This document shows positions 32,764 to 39,338 of a stretch of DNA of 39,338 bases, piece by piece; the stretch's first letter is position 1; every line of letters starts with the position of its first letter. This DNA comes from Pseudomonas pharyngis (GTDB taxonomy: Bacteria; Pseudomonadota; Gammaproteobacteria; Pseudomonadales; Pseudomonadaceae). The stretch covers positions 1 to 39,338 of the forward strand of contig NZ_BQID01000027.1 in NCBI RefSeq assembly GCF_021602345.1, written 5' to 3'. The position numbers were made by a program, and so were the translations under genes. Below the pieces are notes generated by a model. It did not search any database, was not told the DNA's origin, and was given only the letters and a program-made list of their open reading frames with translations.

Positions 32764-34200
32764 TTAACCAACGACCTGTTGCAGTATGTCGCGCAGGCGG
32801 TCCAGCGCGATGTCGATGTCCAGCGTCTCGATGGCGCCGAAACCGAAGTACATCCCGCTTCTGGCCGGCTGCTGGTAATAGAAGCCATCGATGGCGTACA
32901 GCCCGACTTCGACCTTTTTCGCCAGTTCGATCACCAGCGGCAAGTCGATCGGCACCTTGCAGAACACCGCCATGTGAAACCCCGCGCTGGGCGGCACGGC
33001 TTCCAGCCACGGCGACAGGTCGGTGGCCATGCGCGCCAGAATCCGCTCGCGGCGCTGGGCATAAATGGTATGGCAGCGGCGGATGTGCTTGAGCAGACAG
33101 CCTTCGGCGATGAACTTGGCAAGCGCCCATTGGGGCAGGGTAGAGGCGTGCAGATCGGTGAGCTGCTTGGCGCGGATCACCGCTTCGAGGATCGCCGGCG
33201 GCAGGATCGCGTAGCCGAGCCGCAGCTCTGGCAGCAGGGTTTTCGAGAAGGTGCCGACGTAGGCGACGATGCCGCGCTGATCGAGGTTGTGCAGCGAATC
33301 GGTCGGGCGGCCCTCGTAGCGGAACTCGCTGTCATAGTCGTCCTCGATGATGATCGCGCCGAGCTCATGGGCCCGTTCCAGCAGGGCTTCGCGCCGCGCC
33401 TGGCTCATCGGCATGCCCAGCGGGAACTGGTGCGACGGCGTCACGTAGATCAGCCGCGTGCCCTCGGGAATCCGCTCGACCTGAATGCCCTCGGCATCCA
33501 CCGGCACGCCGACCACCGTCGCCCCGTGAGTGCCGAACAGCAGCCGCGCCGGCGGGTAGCCGGGATCTTCCATCGCCACCAGACTGCCGGGGCGAATCAG
33601 CACGCGGGTGATCAGGTCCAGCGCCTGTTGCGCGCCGTTGCAGACCACGATGTCCTCGTCCTGACAATTCACGCCACGGGAAAACGCGATGTGCCGGGCA
33701 ATCGCATTGCGCAGCGCCGGCAGGCCTTCCGGCACGCTGTAGAAACCTTTGGAATTGGCCATCTGCCGCAGCGCGTGAGAGACGCAGCGGCGCCAGTCAT
33801 CCTGGGGAAACTGGCCCTTGCTGGTGGCGCCGCCGATGAAGTCGTAGCGCAGCGAGCCTTCAAGCGTTGGATGCCGCAGGAACACCGGCAGATTGCGCCA
33901 GCTCTCGATTACTTCAGAACTGGCCAGTTCGCAATGGCTTTGTTTGCGCTGCACCGGCGTCGAACGGGCGTTGACGTAAGTGCCTTTGCCGATCACGCCG
34001 GTGAGGAAATTCTCGTAGGTGAGTTGCGCGTAGGTGTCGGAAATGGTCTTGCGCGAGATCCCCAACTGCTCGGCGAGCAAACGGCTGGGCGGCAACTGGG
34101 TGCCGGCGGCTAGGCGCCCGGATTCAATGGCGCCGCGCAGTTGCTGGTACAACTGACCGGCCAGATCCTTGCGGCCATTGATCACGACATGCAGTTCCAT
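32764..34200 (-). CDS. MocR-family transcriptional regulator (GntR HTH fused to aminotransferase fold)
   Basis: A 478-aa PLP-dependent regulator. The N-terminal winged helix (residues about 10-80) contains AGTQLPPSRLLAEQLGIS-RKTISDTYAQ. A linker leads to a class I aminotransferase fold with the PLP lysine at about residue 317 in GTFSKTLLPELRLGYA and the aspartate/tyrosine pocket motifs IIEDDYDSEFRY. MocR proteins bind PLP or an aldimine of an amine and usually control a neighbouring divergent gene. Here that is the AhpD-like gene 311 bp away. The effector is unknown. Confidence 0.93.
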   Translation of the reverse strand: MELHVVINGRKDLAGQLYQQLRGAIESGRLAAGTQLPPSRLLAEQLGISRKTISDTYAQLTYENFLTGVIGKGTYVNARSTPVQRKQSHCELASSEVIESWRNLPVFLRHPTLEGSLRYDFIGGATSKGQFPQDDWRRCVSHALRQMANSKGFYSVPEGLPALRNAIARHIAFSRGVNCQDEDIVVCNGAQQALDLITRVLIRPGSLVAMEDPGYPPARLLFGTHGATVVGVPVDAEGIQVERIPEGTRLIYVTPSHQFPLGMPMSQARREALLERAHELGAIIIEDDYDSEFRYEGRPTDSLHNLDQRGIVAYVGTFSKTLLPELRLGYAILPPAILEAVIRAKQLTDLHASTLPQWALAKFIAEGCLLKHIRRCHTIYAQRRERILARMATDLSPWLEAVPPSAGFHMAVFCKVPIDLPLVIELAKKVEVGLYAIDGFYYQQPARSGMYFGFGAIETLDIDIALDRLRDILQQVVG

Positions 34201-34306
34201 ACCGACGGGGCGCTCCGGGTGATTGAGTGTGCCGGCCAGATTACTCCCGTTTGTTTACGGGGCAGTAGTTGCGTAGAGCAAAAATATCGAATTGGTCACT
34301 TACCCT

Positions 34307-34395
34307 TGTGGGAGCGGGCTTGCTGCGGAAGGCTGCGTGTCAGGCAACAAAAAATCGACTGGCACACCGCCTTCGCGAGCAAGCCCGCTCCCACA
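34307..34395. repeat. REP doublet (tgtgggagcgggcttgct variant)
   Basis: tgtgggagcgggcttgct and its inverted copy agcaagcccgctcccaca enclose about 50 bp. It lies inside the 311-bp gap (34201-34511) between the MocR gene and the AhpD-like gene. The rest of that gap shows no gene and no clear operator. Confidence 0.88.
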
Positions 34396-34511
34396 GGTGT
34401 CGTGTTTGGCTCGGGGGAAATGGTCTGCCATTTTTTCGTGGAATTGGGGCTGTAACGTTGCCCAACCAGCGCCTACCGTGAAATCACTCTTCTGCTGCCC
34501 GAGGCCCGCCC

Positions 34512-34952
34512 ATGTCCCCGCGTCTGGATTACTACAGTGCATCGCCCAAAGCCATGAAAGCGATGATTGGCCTGGAAGCGCTGACCAGCAACCTGAGCAT
34601 CGAACCGTCGCTGCTGCACCTGATCAAGATCCGCGCCTCGCAACTCAACGGCTGCGCGTTCTGCACCGACATGCATTCGGTTGAGGCGCGACGGGCCGGG
34701 GAGACGGATCGACGCTTGTACGCCATCGCAGTCTGGCGCGACAGCGGCTTCTTCAACCTGCGCGAGCGTGCGGCGCTGGCCTGGACCGAGGCGGTGACGC
34801 TGCTGGCGGATAGCCGGGTGCCTGACGATGTTTACCAGCAGGCGCGGGAACAGTTCAACGAGACGGAACTGGTGGACCTGACCATGGCCGTCAGCACCAT
34901 CAACAGCTGGAATCGTCTGGCGGTGAGCTTCCGCCAGATCCCCAGCGACTGA
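34512..34952 (+). CDS. AhpD / carboxymuconolactone decarboxylase-family protein
   Basis: A 146-aa helical protein with the AhpD redox motif: SQLNGCAFCTDMHSVEARRAGE has the CxxC pair and the following His that make the peroxidase-reducing site. The family serves as alkylhydroperoxidase-like oxidoreductases; members with CxxC-H are redox-active, unlike true decarboxylases. It faces the divergent MocR regulator, which is probably its controller. The stop is immediately followed by the stop of the convergent small exported gene, with no spacer. Confidence 0.9.
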   Translation: MSPRLDYYSASPKAMKAMIGLEALTSNLSIEPSLLHLIKIRASQLNGCAFCTDMHSVEARRAGETDRRLYAIAVWRDSGFFNLRERAALAWTEAVTLLADSRVPDDVYQQAREQFNETELVDLTMAVSTINSWNRLAVSFRQIPSD

Positions 34953-35297
34953 TCACTTGCCCAGCAGCGGTGAAGCGCCGGTATTCACGGGCGGCCGCTG
35001 CGGTTTCACCGACGTGCCAAACGTGTTGCCCATCCGCGTACTGGTGGCCGCCGGCGTCGCCAGCCCCACCTGATTCGGCGGGCGCTTGTTGACCGGTACA
35101 TTCATCGCTTCCTGATTCTTCTGCGCAGCCGCCGCGCCGTCGGGGTTATTACCCATCTGCTGGCTCAGGCAGTCGTAATTCGGCGCCTTGTAGCCACCCA
35201 CCGTCACCTCGACGCAGCCCAGCGGCTGCTCCGCGTGCGCACCGCCCAACACCGTCAGCAACAACCCGCCGAAGACGACTTTCCAGACTGATTTCAT
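34953..35297 (-). CDS. Small exported protein of unknown function
   Basis: A 114-aa protein with a clear signal peptide (MKSVWKVVFGGLLLTVLGGAHA), a mature N-terminus with two cysteines (GCVEVTVGGYKAPNYDC), then a disordered Pro/Asn/Thr-rich tail (RPPNQVGLATPAATSTRMGN). The two Cys residues suggest a disulphide in the periplasm. I do not recognise a family. The first codon follows AGGCAGG. A GC-rich hairpin (ggcccgaaggggcc) lies about 15-30 bp upstream in what would be its leader. Confidence 0.7.
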   Translation of the reverse strand: MKSVWKVVFGGLLLTVLGGAHAEQPLGCVEVTVGGYKAPNYDCLSQQMGNNPDGAAAAQKNQEAMNVPVNKRPPNQVGLATPAATSTRMGNTFGTSVKPQRPPVNTGASPLLGK

Positions 35298-35388
35298 GCC
35301 TGCCTCCTGGCCGGCCCGAAGGGGCCGCTCTAGCTCCAGAGTCTAGTGCAACGGCGGCGCCGATCCCGTGATGGTTTTTTTGCAGTGG

Positions 35389-35406
35389 CCGTCACACCAG
35401 ATTCAT
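35389..35406 (+). promoter_or_regulatory. Weak candidate Pho box upstream of vreA
   Basis: CCGTCAC, a 4-bp gap and GATTCAT resemble the paired 7-mers of a Pho box (CTGTCAT), with 6/7 match in the first half (allowing C at the end) and only 4/7 in the second. It was sought because the orthologous P. aeruginosa system responds to phosphate starvation. The evidence is thin. Confidence 0.2.
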
Positions 35407-35477
35407 AAACAGCCCTCAGGATGACGGTTTTCAGGAATACATCAGCCGTGCAGCGAGGCCGTGCCAGGGAGGATGTT

Positions 35478-36167
35478 GTGCGCTCAGCGCTCATGCGCCA
35501 GCTCTGTCTGGGGCTGCTGCTTGGCTTGTTTCTGAGCCGCGCAGGTGCCGACCCGGTGCCGGCGACGTTGCGCATGACGCTGCACATCCCGGCCCAGGAA
35601 CTGGCCCGCGCCCTCGAACAGTTCAGCCGCGCCACCGGCATGGCGGTGCTGGTCGACAGCCAGTTGAGTCGCGGTCGACGCTCGTTGGCAGTGGAAGGCG
35701 AATTCACTGCTGCCGAAGCATTGCGCCGGATGCTCGGCGGCAGCGGCTTGATGGCCAAGTACAGCCGCGACGACGCGTTCACCTTGCAGGTTGCGCAAGT
35801 CGAGGAAGTGCCGATGCCGGCGGAGAAACCGACCCCCGCCAGCGCAGCGGTCAACCGTAGTTACGCCACGGCGGTGCAGGCCGCGATTGAACGCAACCTG
35901 TGCCGTTCGCCGCTGACCCGGCCCGGCAGTTTTCGCGCGGTGTTGCAACTGTGGATCGGCCGCGACGGCGTGGTGCAGCACAACCGGTTGGTCACCTCGA
36001 CCGGCGATGTTCGGCGCGATGCAGCGCTAGTAGACAGTTTTCACACGCTCAAGATCGACCGGCCCACACCCGGCGCATTGCGCCAGCCAGTCACGTTGCT
36101 GTTGTTACCCGAATCGTCAGGAAAGCGCATGGAATGCACACAATGGGAAGGAGTTTCCGGGGGATGA
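35478..36167 (+). CDS. vreA: VreA-like signalling protein: STN domain joined to a TonB-like C-terminal domain
   Basis: A 229-aa periplasmic protein. The GTG start at 35478 has AGGGAGG five nt upstream and is followed by a signal peptide (LCLGLLLGLFLSRAGA). Residues about 32-102 form an STN domain (LRMTLHIPAQELARALEQFS, VLVDSQLSRGRRSLAVEGEF), as at the N-terminus of siderophore receptors. After a Pro-rich linker, residues about 126-215 resemble the TonB/TolA C-terminal fold. There is no beta-barrel, as in P. aeruginosa VreA. It starts a vreA-vreI-vreR operon by ATGA overlap and would pass a signal to VreR. Confidence 0.85.
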   Translation: MRSALMRQLCLGLLLGLFLSRAGADPVPATLRMTLHIPAQELARALEQFSRATGMAVLVDSQLSRGRRSLAVEGEFTAAEALRRMLGGSGLMAKYSRDDAFTLQVAQVEEVPMPAEKPTPASAAVNRSYATAVQAAIERNLCRSPLTRPGSFRAVLQLWIGRDGVVQHNRLVTSTGDVRRDAALVDSFHTLKIDRPTPGALRQPVTLLLLPESSGKRMECTQWEGVSGG

Positions 36168-36715
36168 AAGACGCCGGACAAAGTTCGATGGTCCAGCTGT
36201 TCCTGACGTCCTACGAGGACTTTCGGGTGCGCCTGCGACGCCGTCTCGGCTCGGAGGACCTGGCCAACGACGTGCTGCACGAAACCTACCTGCGGGTCGA
36301 CCGCATGGAAACGCCGCCTAACCTGCTGCGCCCCAACGCCTACCTCTATCGCATGGCCCTGAACATCGCTGCCGACCGCCGCCAGGCCGATGCGCGATTG
36401 CTCACCGGCAGTGAAGTCGAAGAACTGCTGCAAGTCAGCGACGAAGCGCTGGACCCGATGCGCGTCGTGGGCGGGCAAAAGGAAATCCAGTCCCTGCTAA
36501 GCGCCCTTTACGAACTGCCGGCCCGGCGCCGCCGGATCTTCATCGCCGCACGGCTGGAAGAAGCGCCGCACCTGGAAATCTCCCAGCGTTTTGGCATCTC
36601 CACGCGCATGGTCGAAAAGGAAATTAAGGCTGCCCTCGGACACTGCGCGGCCAAACTGGAAAGAAAAGTGTTTCAGCGGTTCGGTCGCGGGGCCGGAAAA
36701 CCGTCTAGTGAATGA
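36164..36715 (+). CDS. vreI: VreI-like ECF sigma factor (FecI family)
   Basis: A 183-aa sigma factor starting MKDAGQSSMVQLFL, overlapping the vreA stop (ATGA). Region 2 spans about 10-75 (SYEDFRVRLRRRLGSEDLAN and NAYLYRMALNIAADRRQ). Region 4 with the helix-turn-helix spans about 115-165 (LPARRRRIFIAARLEEAPHL, ISTRMVEKEIKAAL). Such factors are held inactive by the FecR-like partner encoded next. In P. aeruginosa VreI drives Hxc and other phosphate-starvation genes; target promoters here are not proven. Confidence 0.9.
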   Translation: MKDAGQSSMVQLFLTSYEDFRVRLRRRLGSEDLANDVLHETYLRVDRMETPPNLLRPNAYLYRMALNIAADRRQADARLLTGSEVEELLQVSDEALDPMRVVGGQKEIQSLLSALYELPARRRRIFIAARLEEAPHLEISQRFGISTRMVEKEIKAALGHCAAKLERKVFQRFGRGAGKPSSE

Positions 36716-36748
36716 AGCTCCCGATCAACCCGTCGAGTACCTGCGCGT

Positions 36749-37687
36749 TTGAACATCTTCCGTCTGACACCTGCCGAGCCCACGCCTGCCGAGCGTCTGC
36801 AAAGCGAAGCCCGCGACTGGCTGATCCTGCTGACCTCCGGCCGCGCCACGGTCGCCGACGCCCGAGCGCTGCGCCAGTGGTGCGCGCAAAGCCCCGAACA
36901 CGCCCGCGCCTTCGAAGAGTGCAAGGCGTTGTGGCACCTGCTGCAACCGGCGGCGGAAGCGACGCAGGCACCACGCCGATTCGGACGCCGGGCGTTTCTC
37001 GGCGGCGCGATTGCCGCGTCGGCGGCGTTCCTGTTGGTGCGCGGCACGATACCGGGCGGGTTCTCCGGGCTCGGTGCCGATTACATCACCGAGGTCGGCC
37101 AGCAACGCCGGGTCGAACCGGCCGATGGTTTGAGCCTGGAACTGAACACCCAGACCCGCATCAACCAGCGTTCGGTGGATGAGGGCGTGCAAGGCTTTGA
37201 ACTGGTCAGCGGCGAAGTCGAAGTGCAGACCGCGCGGTTGCCGATGGCGATGCAGGCCGGGGGCGGTTGGTTGCGGGCGAGCAGGGCGCGGTTCAACTTG
37301 CGTAACCTCGATCAACAGGTGTGCGTGACATGCCTGGATGGCGCGGTGGATGTGGAAGTTGAAGGCCGCAGCCTTCGCCTGGAGCCGGGCCAGCAATTGA
37401 CCTATGACGCGCAACAGGTCGGCACCGTGCAAAGCGTCGACACCGCAGTGGTGATGAACTGGCGGCAGCAGGTGTTGGTGTTCAACGGTGCGACGCTGAG
37501 CCAGATGATCGACGAGATCAACCGCTACCGCCCAGGCATGTTGCTGCTGCTCAACCGCGAACTCGGCCAGCGCCGCGTGCAGGCGCGTTTCTCCCTCGAT
37601 CAACTGGCCGGCGTCGGCGCACTGATCCGCGACGCCTACGGCGTCAAATGCACCGAGTTGCCGGGCGGCGTAGTCGTCCTCAGCTAA
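36749..37687 (+). CDS. vreR: VreR-like anti-sigma regulator (FecR family)
   Basis: A 312-aa inner-membrane sigma regulator. It has an N-terminal sigma-binding DUF4880 domain (about 15-68, RDWLILLTSGRATVADARAL), a twin-arginine-like RRFGRRAFLGG just before the only membrane segment (about 80-98), a periplasmic FecR domain (about 105-205) and a C-terminal STN-like segment ending GVVVLS. The start is uncertain: this frame offers only TTG at 36749 without a good ribosome site, while ATG and GTG codons overlapping the vreI stop lie in other frames. The coding potential from residue 10 onward is clear. Confidence 0.88.
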   Translation: MNIFRLTPAEPTPAERLQSEARDWLILLTSGRATVADARALRQWCAQSPEHARAFEECKALWHLLQPAAEATQAPRRFGRRAFLGGAIAASAAFLLVRGTIPGGFSGLGADYITEVGQQRRVEPADGLSLELNTQTRINQRSVDEGVQGFELVSGEVEVQTARLPMAMQAGGGWLRASRARFNLRNLDQQVCVTCLDGAVDVEVEGRSLRLEPGQQLTYDAQQVGTVQSVDTAVVMNWRQQVLVFNGATLSQMIDEINRYRPGMLLLLNRELGQRRVQARFSLDQLAGVGALIRDAYGVKCTELPGGVVVLS

Positions 37688-37718
37688 CTACACAACACCC
37701 ACAAACACCCTAAAACCC

Positions 37719-37806
37719 TGTGGGAGCCAGCCTGCTGGCGATGAGGCCAGCACATCCGACATCTCATTGCCTGACCCACCGCATCGCCAGCAGGCTGGCT
37801 CCCACA
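37719..37806. repeat. REP doublet (tgtgggagccagcctgctgg variant)
   Basis: tgtgggagccagcctgctgg and its inverted copy ccagcaggctggctcccaca enclose about 48 bp between the convergent vreR and hxcW genes, where it may limit read-through in both directions. Confidence 0.88.
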
Positions 37807-37826
37807 AAGTTCAACGGTGACGGCCG

Positions 37827-38435
37827 CTACTGCAACGGCCCCATCACCTGCCGATACTTCTCCACCCCCTGCGGCGTCTCCCGAGTCAACCGCACCTCCA
37901 ACCCCAACGGATCCTCCCGCCGATTCCCGCTCAACTGCCGCCACCCCTTATCCATCTCCCAAACCCGCACCTGCAAATCACTCACCTCACCCAACACCGC
38001 CACCCCAGCCGTAGGCGCCGGCAACGGATACCGACTACGCGCCGGCGCCACCGCGCGATACAACGTGTCCCCCTTGAGCCACCAGCGCACCCGCTGCAAC
38101 GCCCCCGGCTGATCCGCCGCGCTACGAATGATGTCCAGCCGAAACCCCTTGCTGTCACTGCTGCGCACCGTAACGGCTGGCGGCGCCGTCGCCGGTTCAT
38201 CCTCAGCGCCGACCTTCTTCGGCTCCGTCAGCTCGATCCCGGCGCGCATCTCCACATCCCGCTGCATCTGATTCAACGCCCGCAACAGGCTGTCGCTCTG
38301 CTCACCACTGGCCTGCAAATGGCTGTCGGCGCGGGTGACACTGTCCAGCCCCTTCCAGGCAATCAGACTGACCACCGCCATCAGCAGAATCGCGACCATC
38401 ACCTCGATCAGCGTAAAACCTTGTTGTTTGTTCAT
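37827..38435 (-). CDS. hxcW: HxcW-like type II secretion minor pseudopilin (GspJ)
   Basis: A 202-aa protein with the type IV prepilin leader MNKQQG cut before FTLIEVMVAILLMAVVSLIA, with Glu5 of the mature chain. The later GspJ pattern follows: WKGLDSVTRADSHL, ALNQMQRDVEMR, VRWWLKGDTLYRAV. It forms the pilus-tip complex with GspI, GspK and GspH and acts in the periplasm and inner membrane. The name is by synteny with vreAIR; Xcp-type GspJ would look similar. The start overlaps the GspH stop by ATGA. Confidence 0.87.
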   Translation of the reverse strand: MNKQQGFTLIEVMVAILLMAVVSLIAWKGLDSVTRADSHLQASGEQSDSLLRALNQMQRDVEMRAGIELTEPKKVGAEDEPATAPPAVTVRSSDSKGFRLDIIRSAADQPGALQRVRWWLKGDTLYRAVAPARSRYPLPAPTAGVAVLGEVSDLQVRVWEMDKGWRQLSGNRREDPLGLEVRLTRETPQGVEKYRQVMGPLQ

Positions 38436-38884
38436 TGCACGCTAATCCGGCCCGAAGCATCGCGCAGCACACTCAACCGATTGAGCCCGTCAGACAGCGT
38501 CAACTGCAGCGGCGGATTGATCCACTCCGCGTTCAGCACCACTTTCTGCTTGGGCTCCACCCGCACCTCCAGCTTCGGACTCTGCCAGGGACGCGGCCGC
38601 AACTGCGGGTCCTGATCGAAATGATCAAACCCCTTGCCACTGTCACTGCGCCGACTGAACCGAAACCCCTTGCCATCGCTCAACCACGCAATCGGCCGGC
38701 CATCGGCGCGGGCCTCAGCCTGGGCAATCTGCAGCAACTGCGCCACGCGCTCGGCGTCCTTGCGCAGCAACTGCAACGGATCGGGCTTGATACTCAAACT
38801 GATCGCCGCACTGGCGATGCCGATGATCACCAACACCACCATCAACTCGATCAGCGTAAAACCCTGCTGCCTGCACCGGTTCAT
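38432..38884 (-). CDS. hxcU: HxcU-like type II secretion pseudopilin (GspH)
   Basis: A 150-aa pseudopilin. The leader MNRCRQQG is cleaved before FTLIELMVVLVIIGIASAAIS. The body has the GspH-type ERVAQLLQIAQAEARADGRP and WLSDGKGFRF. The start at 38884 is chosen because it gives a short basic leader before the conserved G/F cleavage point; an upstream in-frame ATG at 38944 would lengthen the leader to 28 residues. AGGGAG lies about 10 nt upstream. Confidence 0.87.
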   Translation of the reverse strand: MNRCRQQGFTLIELMVVLVIIGIASAAISLSIKPDPLQLLRKDAERVAQLLQIAQAEARADGRPIAWLSDGKGFRFSRRSDSGKGFDHFDQDPQLRPRPWQSPKLEVRVEPKQKVVLNAEWINPPLQLTLSDGLNRLSVLRDASGRISVQ

Positions 38885-39017
38885 CGAATGCGCACTCCCT
38901 TGCGTCCAGCCCCGTCCCAAAAAACCATCCTGCACGGCCAACATGTAAGGCGTGTGAAATAAAACCGTGAGAATTGCCGCGTAGTCTGGTCACCGGGACT
39001 AAAAGGAGATTCAGCCC
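38885..39017 (+). promoter_or_regulatory. Divergent hxcU/hxcP control region
   Basis: The 133-bp gap must hold both promoters. A possible ECF-type promoter toward hxcP is TGAAAT (38955-38960) and the CGCGT around 38978-38982, spaced like FecI/PvdS-class elements. A degenerate Pho-box-like pair at about 38942-38959 is too weak to claim. AAAAGGAG at 39001-39008 is the hxcP ribosome site. Confidence 0.25.
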
Positions 39018-39338
39018 ATGAGATACACCGCACGCTTTTCCCCCCCCCAAATCATCCAGGCCGCCGCACTGCTGACCGCCCTGGTCGGCATCGCCACCTG
39101 GTCATCCCTGCTCCTGACCACCGCCGAATCCCACACCCCGGCGGCTACGCCGCAATTGCTCGCGGCGCGTAGTGATAATCCTGCGTTGCAGTGGTTTTCC
39201 AATCGCACGGCGCCGGTGGAGATCAAGGTCAGTGGGGTGATGGCGGGGAGTCGGGGGGCGGTGGCGATACTCAGCCTCAACGACGGACCGCCGAGGAGCT
39301 TTTTGCAGGGGGAGCGGTTGAGTCCTGGGGTGAAGTTG
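39018..39338 (+). CDS. hxcP: HxcP-like type II secretion protein (GspC), N-terminal part
   Basis: The first 107 codons, cut by the window end. A short cytosolic N-terminus (MRYTARFSPPQIIQ) leads into one membrane helix (about 15-34, AALLTALVGIATWSSLLLTT), then a linker and the start of the periplasmic homology-region domain (IKVSGVMAGSRGAVAILSLN, 'RSFLQGERL') typical of GspC. GspC links the inner-membrane platform to the secretin GspD. The ATG has a strong AAAAGGAG. A run of nine C (39040-39048) falls at codons 8-11. Confidence 0.85.
   Translation, partial: MRYTARFSPPQIIQAAALLTALVGIATWSSLLLTTAESHTPAATPQLLAARSDNPALQWFSNRTAPVEIKVSGVMAGSRGAVAILSLNDGPPRSFLQGERLSPGVKL

Noticed and set aside
36712-37182. 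A 156-codon frame starting with ATG over the vreI stop
   Set aside because: Although its start is well placed, the product is Arg/Ala/Pro-rich shadow of vreR without a fold; the FecR domains are in the other frame.

Overview
The window is chromosomal DNA from a Pseudomonas, most likely of the P. fluorescens group. The protein sequences, high GC content, REP doublets of the 'tgtgggagc' type and the gene sets (gdhB next to a Bat/MoxR operon, Vre/Hxc genes) all fit this. No rRNA, tRNA, CRISPR array or prophage is visible. The only classical mobile DNA is the end of an IS3-family element at the left edge.

Left part (1-9.7 kb): after the IS end and a REP-like inverted pair comes a sugar-acid catabolism locus. 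It has a FadR/FCD-type GntR regulator and an IlvD/Edd-family aldonate dehydratase on the minus strand. Diverging from them are an MFS carboxylate transporter, a fumarylacetoacetase-fold dehydratase (AraD1/GguC type) and a 2-oxoglutarate-semialdehyde dehydrogenase. Together they read as a Weimberg-type route from a pentonate or similar aldonate to 2-oxoglutarate. Two TNGTNNNACNA operators lie on the two divergent promoters. A small DUF5629-like gene, an exported beta-propeller lactonase and three small exported or membrane proteins follow.

Second part (9.7-15.2 kb, minus strand): sbcD-sbcC-GST, three genes joined by ATGA overlaps (DNA-end processing nuclease plus a glutathione transferase).

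Third part (15.3-17.85 kb): an AT-richer island of overlapping small genes behind a good sigma-70 promoter. One is a CdiI_3-type contact-dependent-inhibition immunity protein. Another has a 5'-truncated paralogue that starts right after a perfect 16-bp palindromic element. No toxin gene is present, so this looks like an orphan immunity array and is the least explained part of the window.

Fourth part (17.86-30.8 kb): the MoxR-DUF58-DUF4381-BatA-BatB/C-BatD operon (minus strand), a conserved 117-aa protein, and gdhB, the 180-kDa NAD-glutamate dehydrogenase, with a strong terminator.

Fifth part (30.8-35.3 kb): a lipoprotein, an exported cupin, an ABM-family monooxygenase, a MocR-type PLP regulator, an AhpD/CMD-family protein and a small exported protein.

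Right end (35.4-39.3 kb): vreA-vreI-vreR, a cell-surface-signalling set whose 'receptor' has only a signalling (STN) domain joined to a TonB-like tail. Next to it are hxcW (GspJ) and hxcU (GspH), with divergent hxcP (GspC, cut by the window edge), the start of an Hxc-type type II secretion locus. In P. aeruginosa the same neighbourhood forms the phosphate-starvation PUMA3 system.
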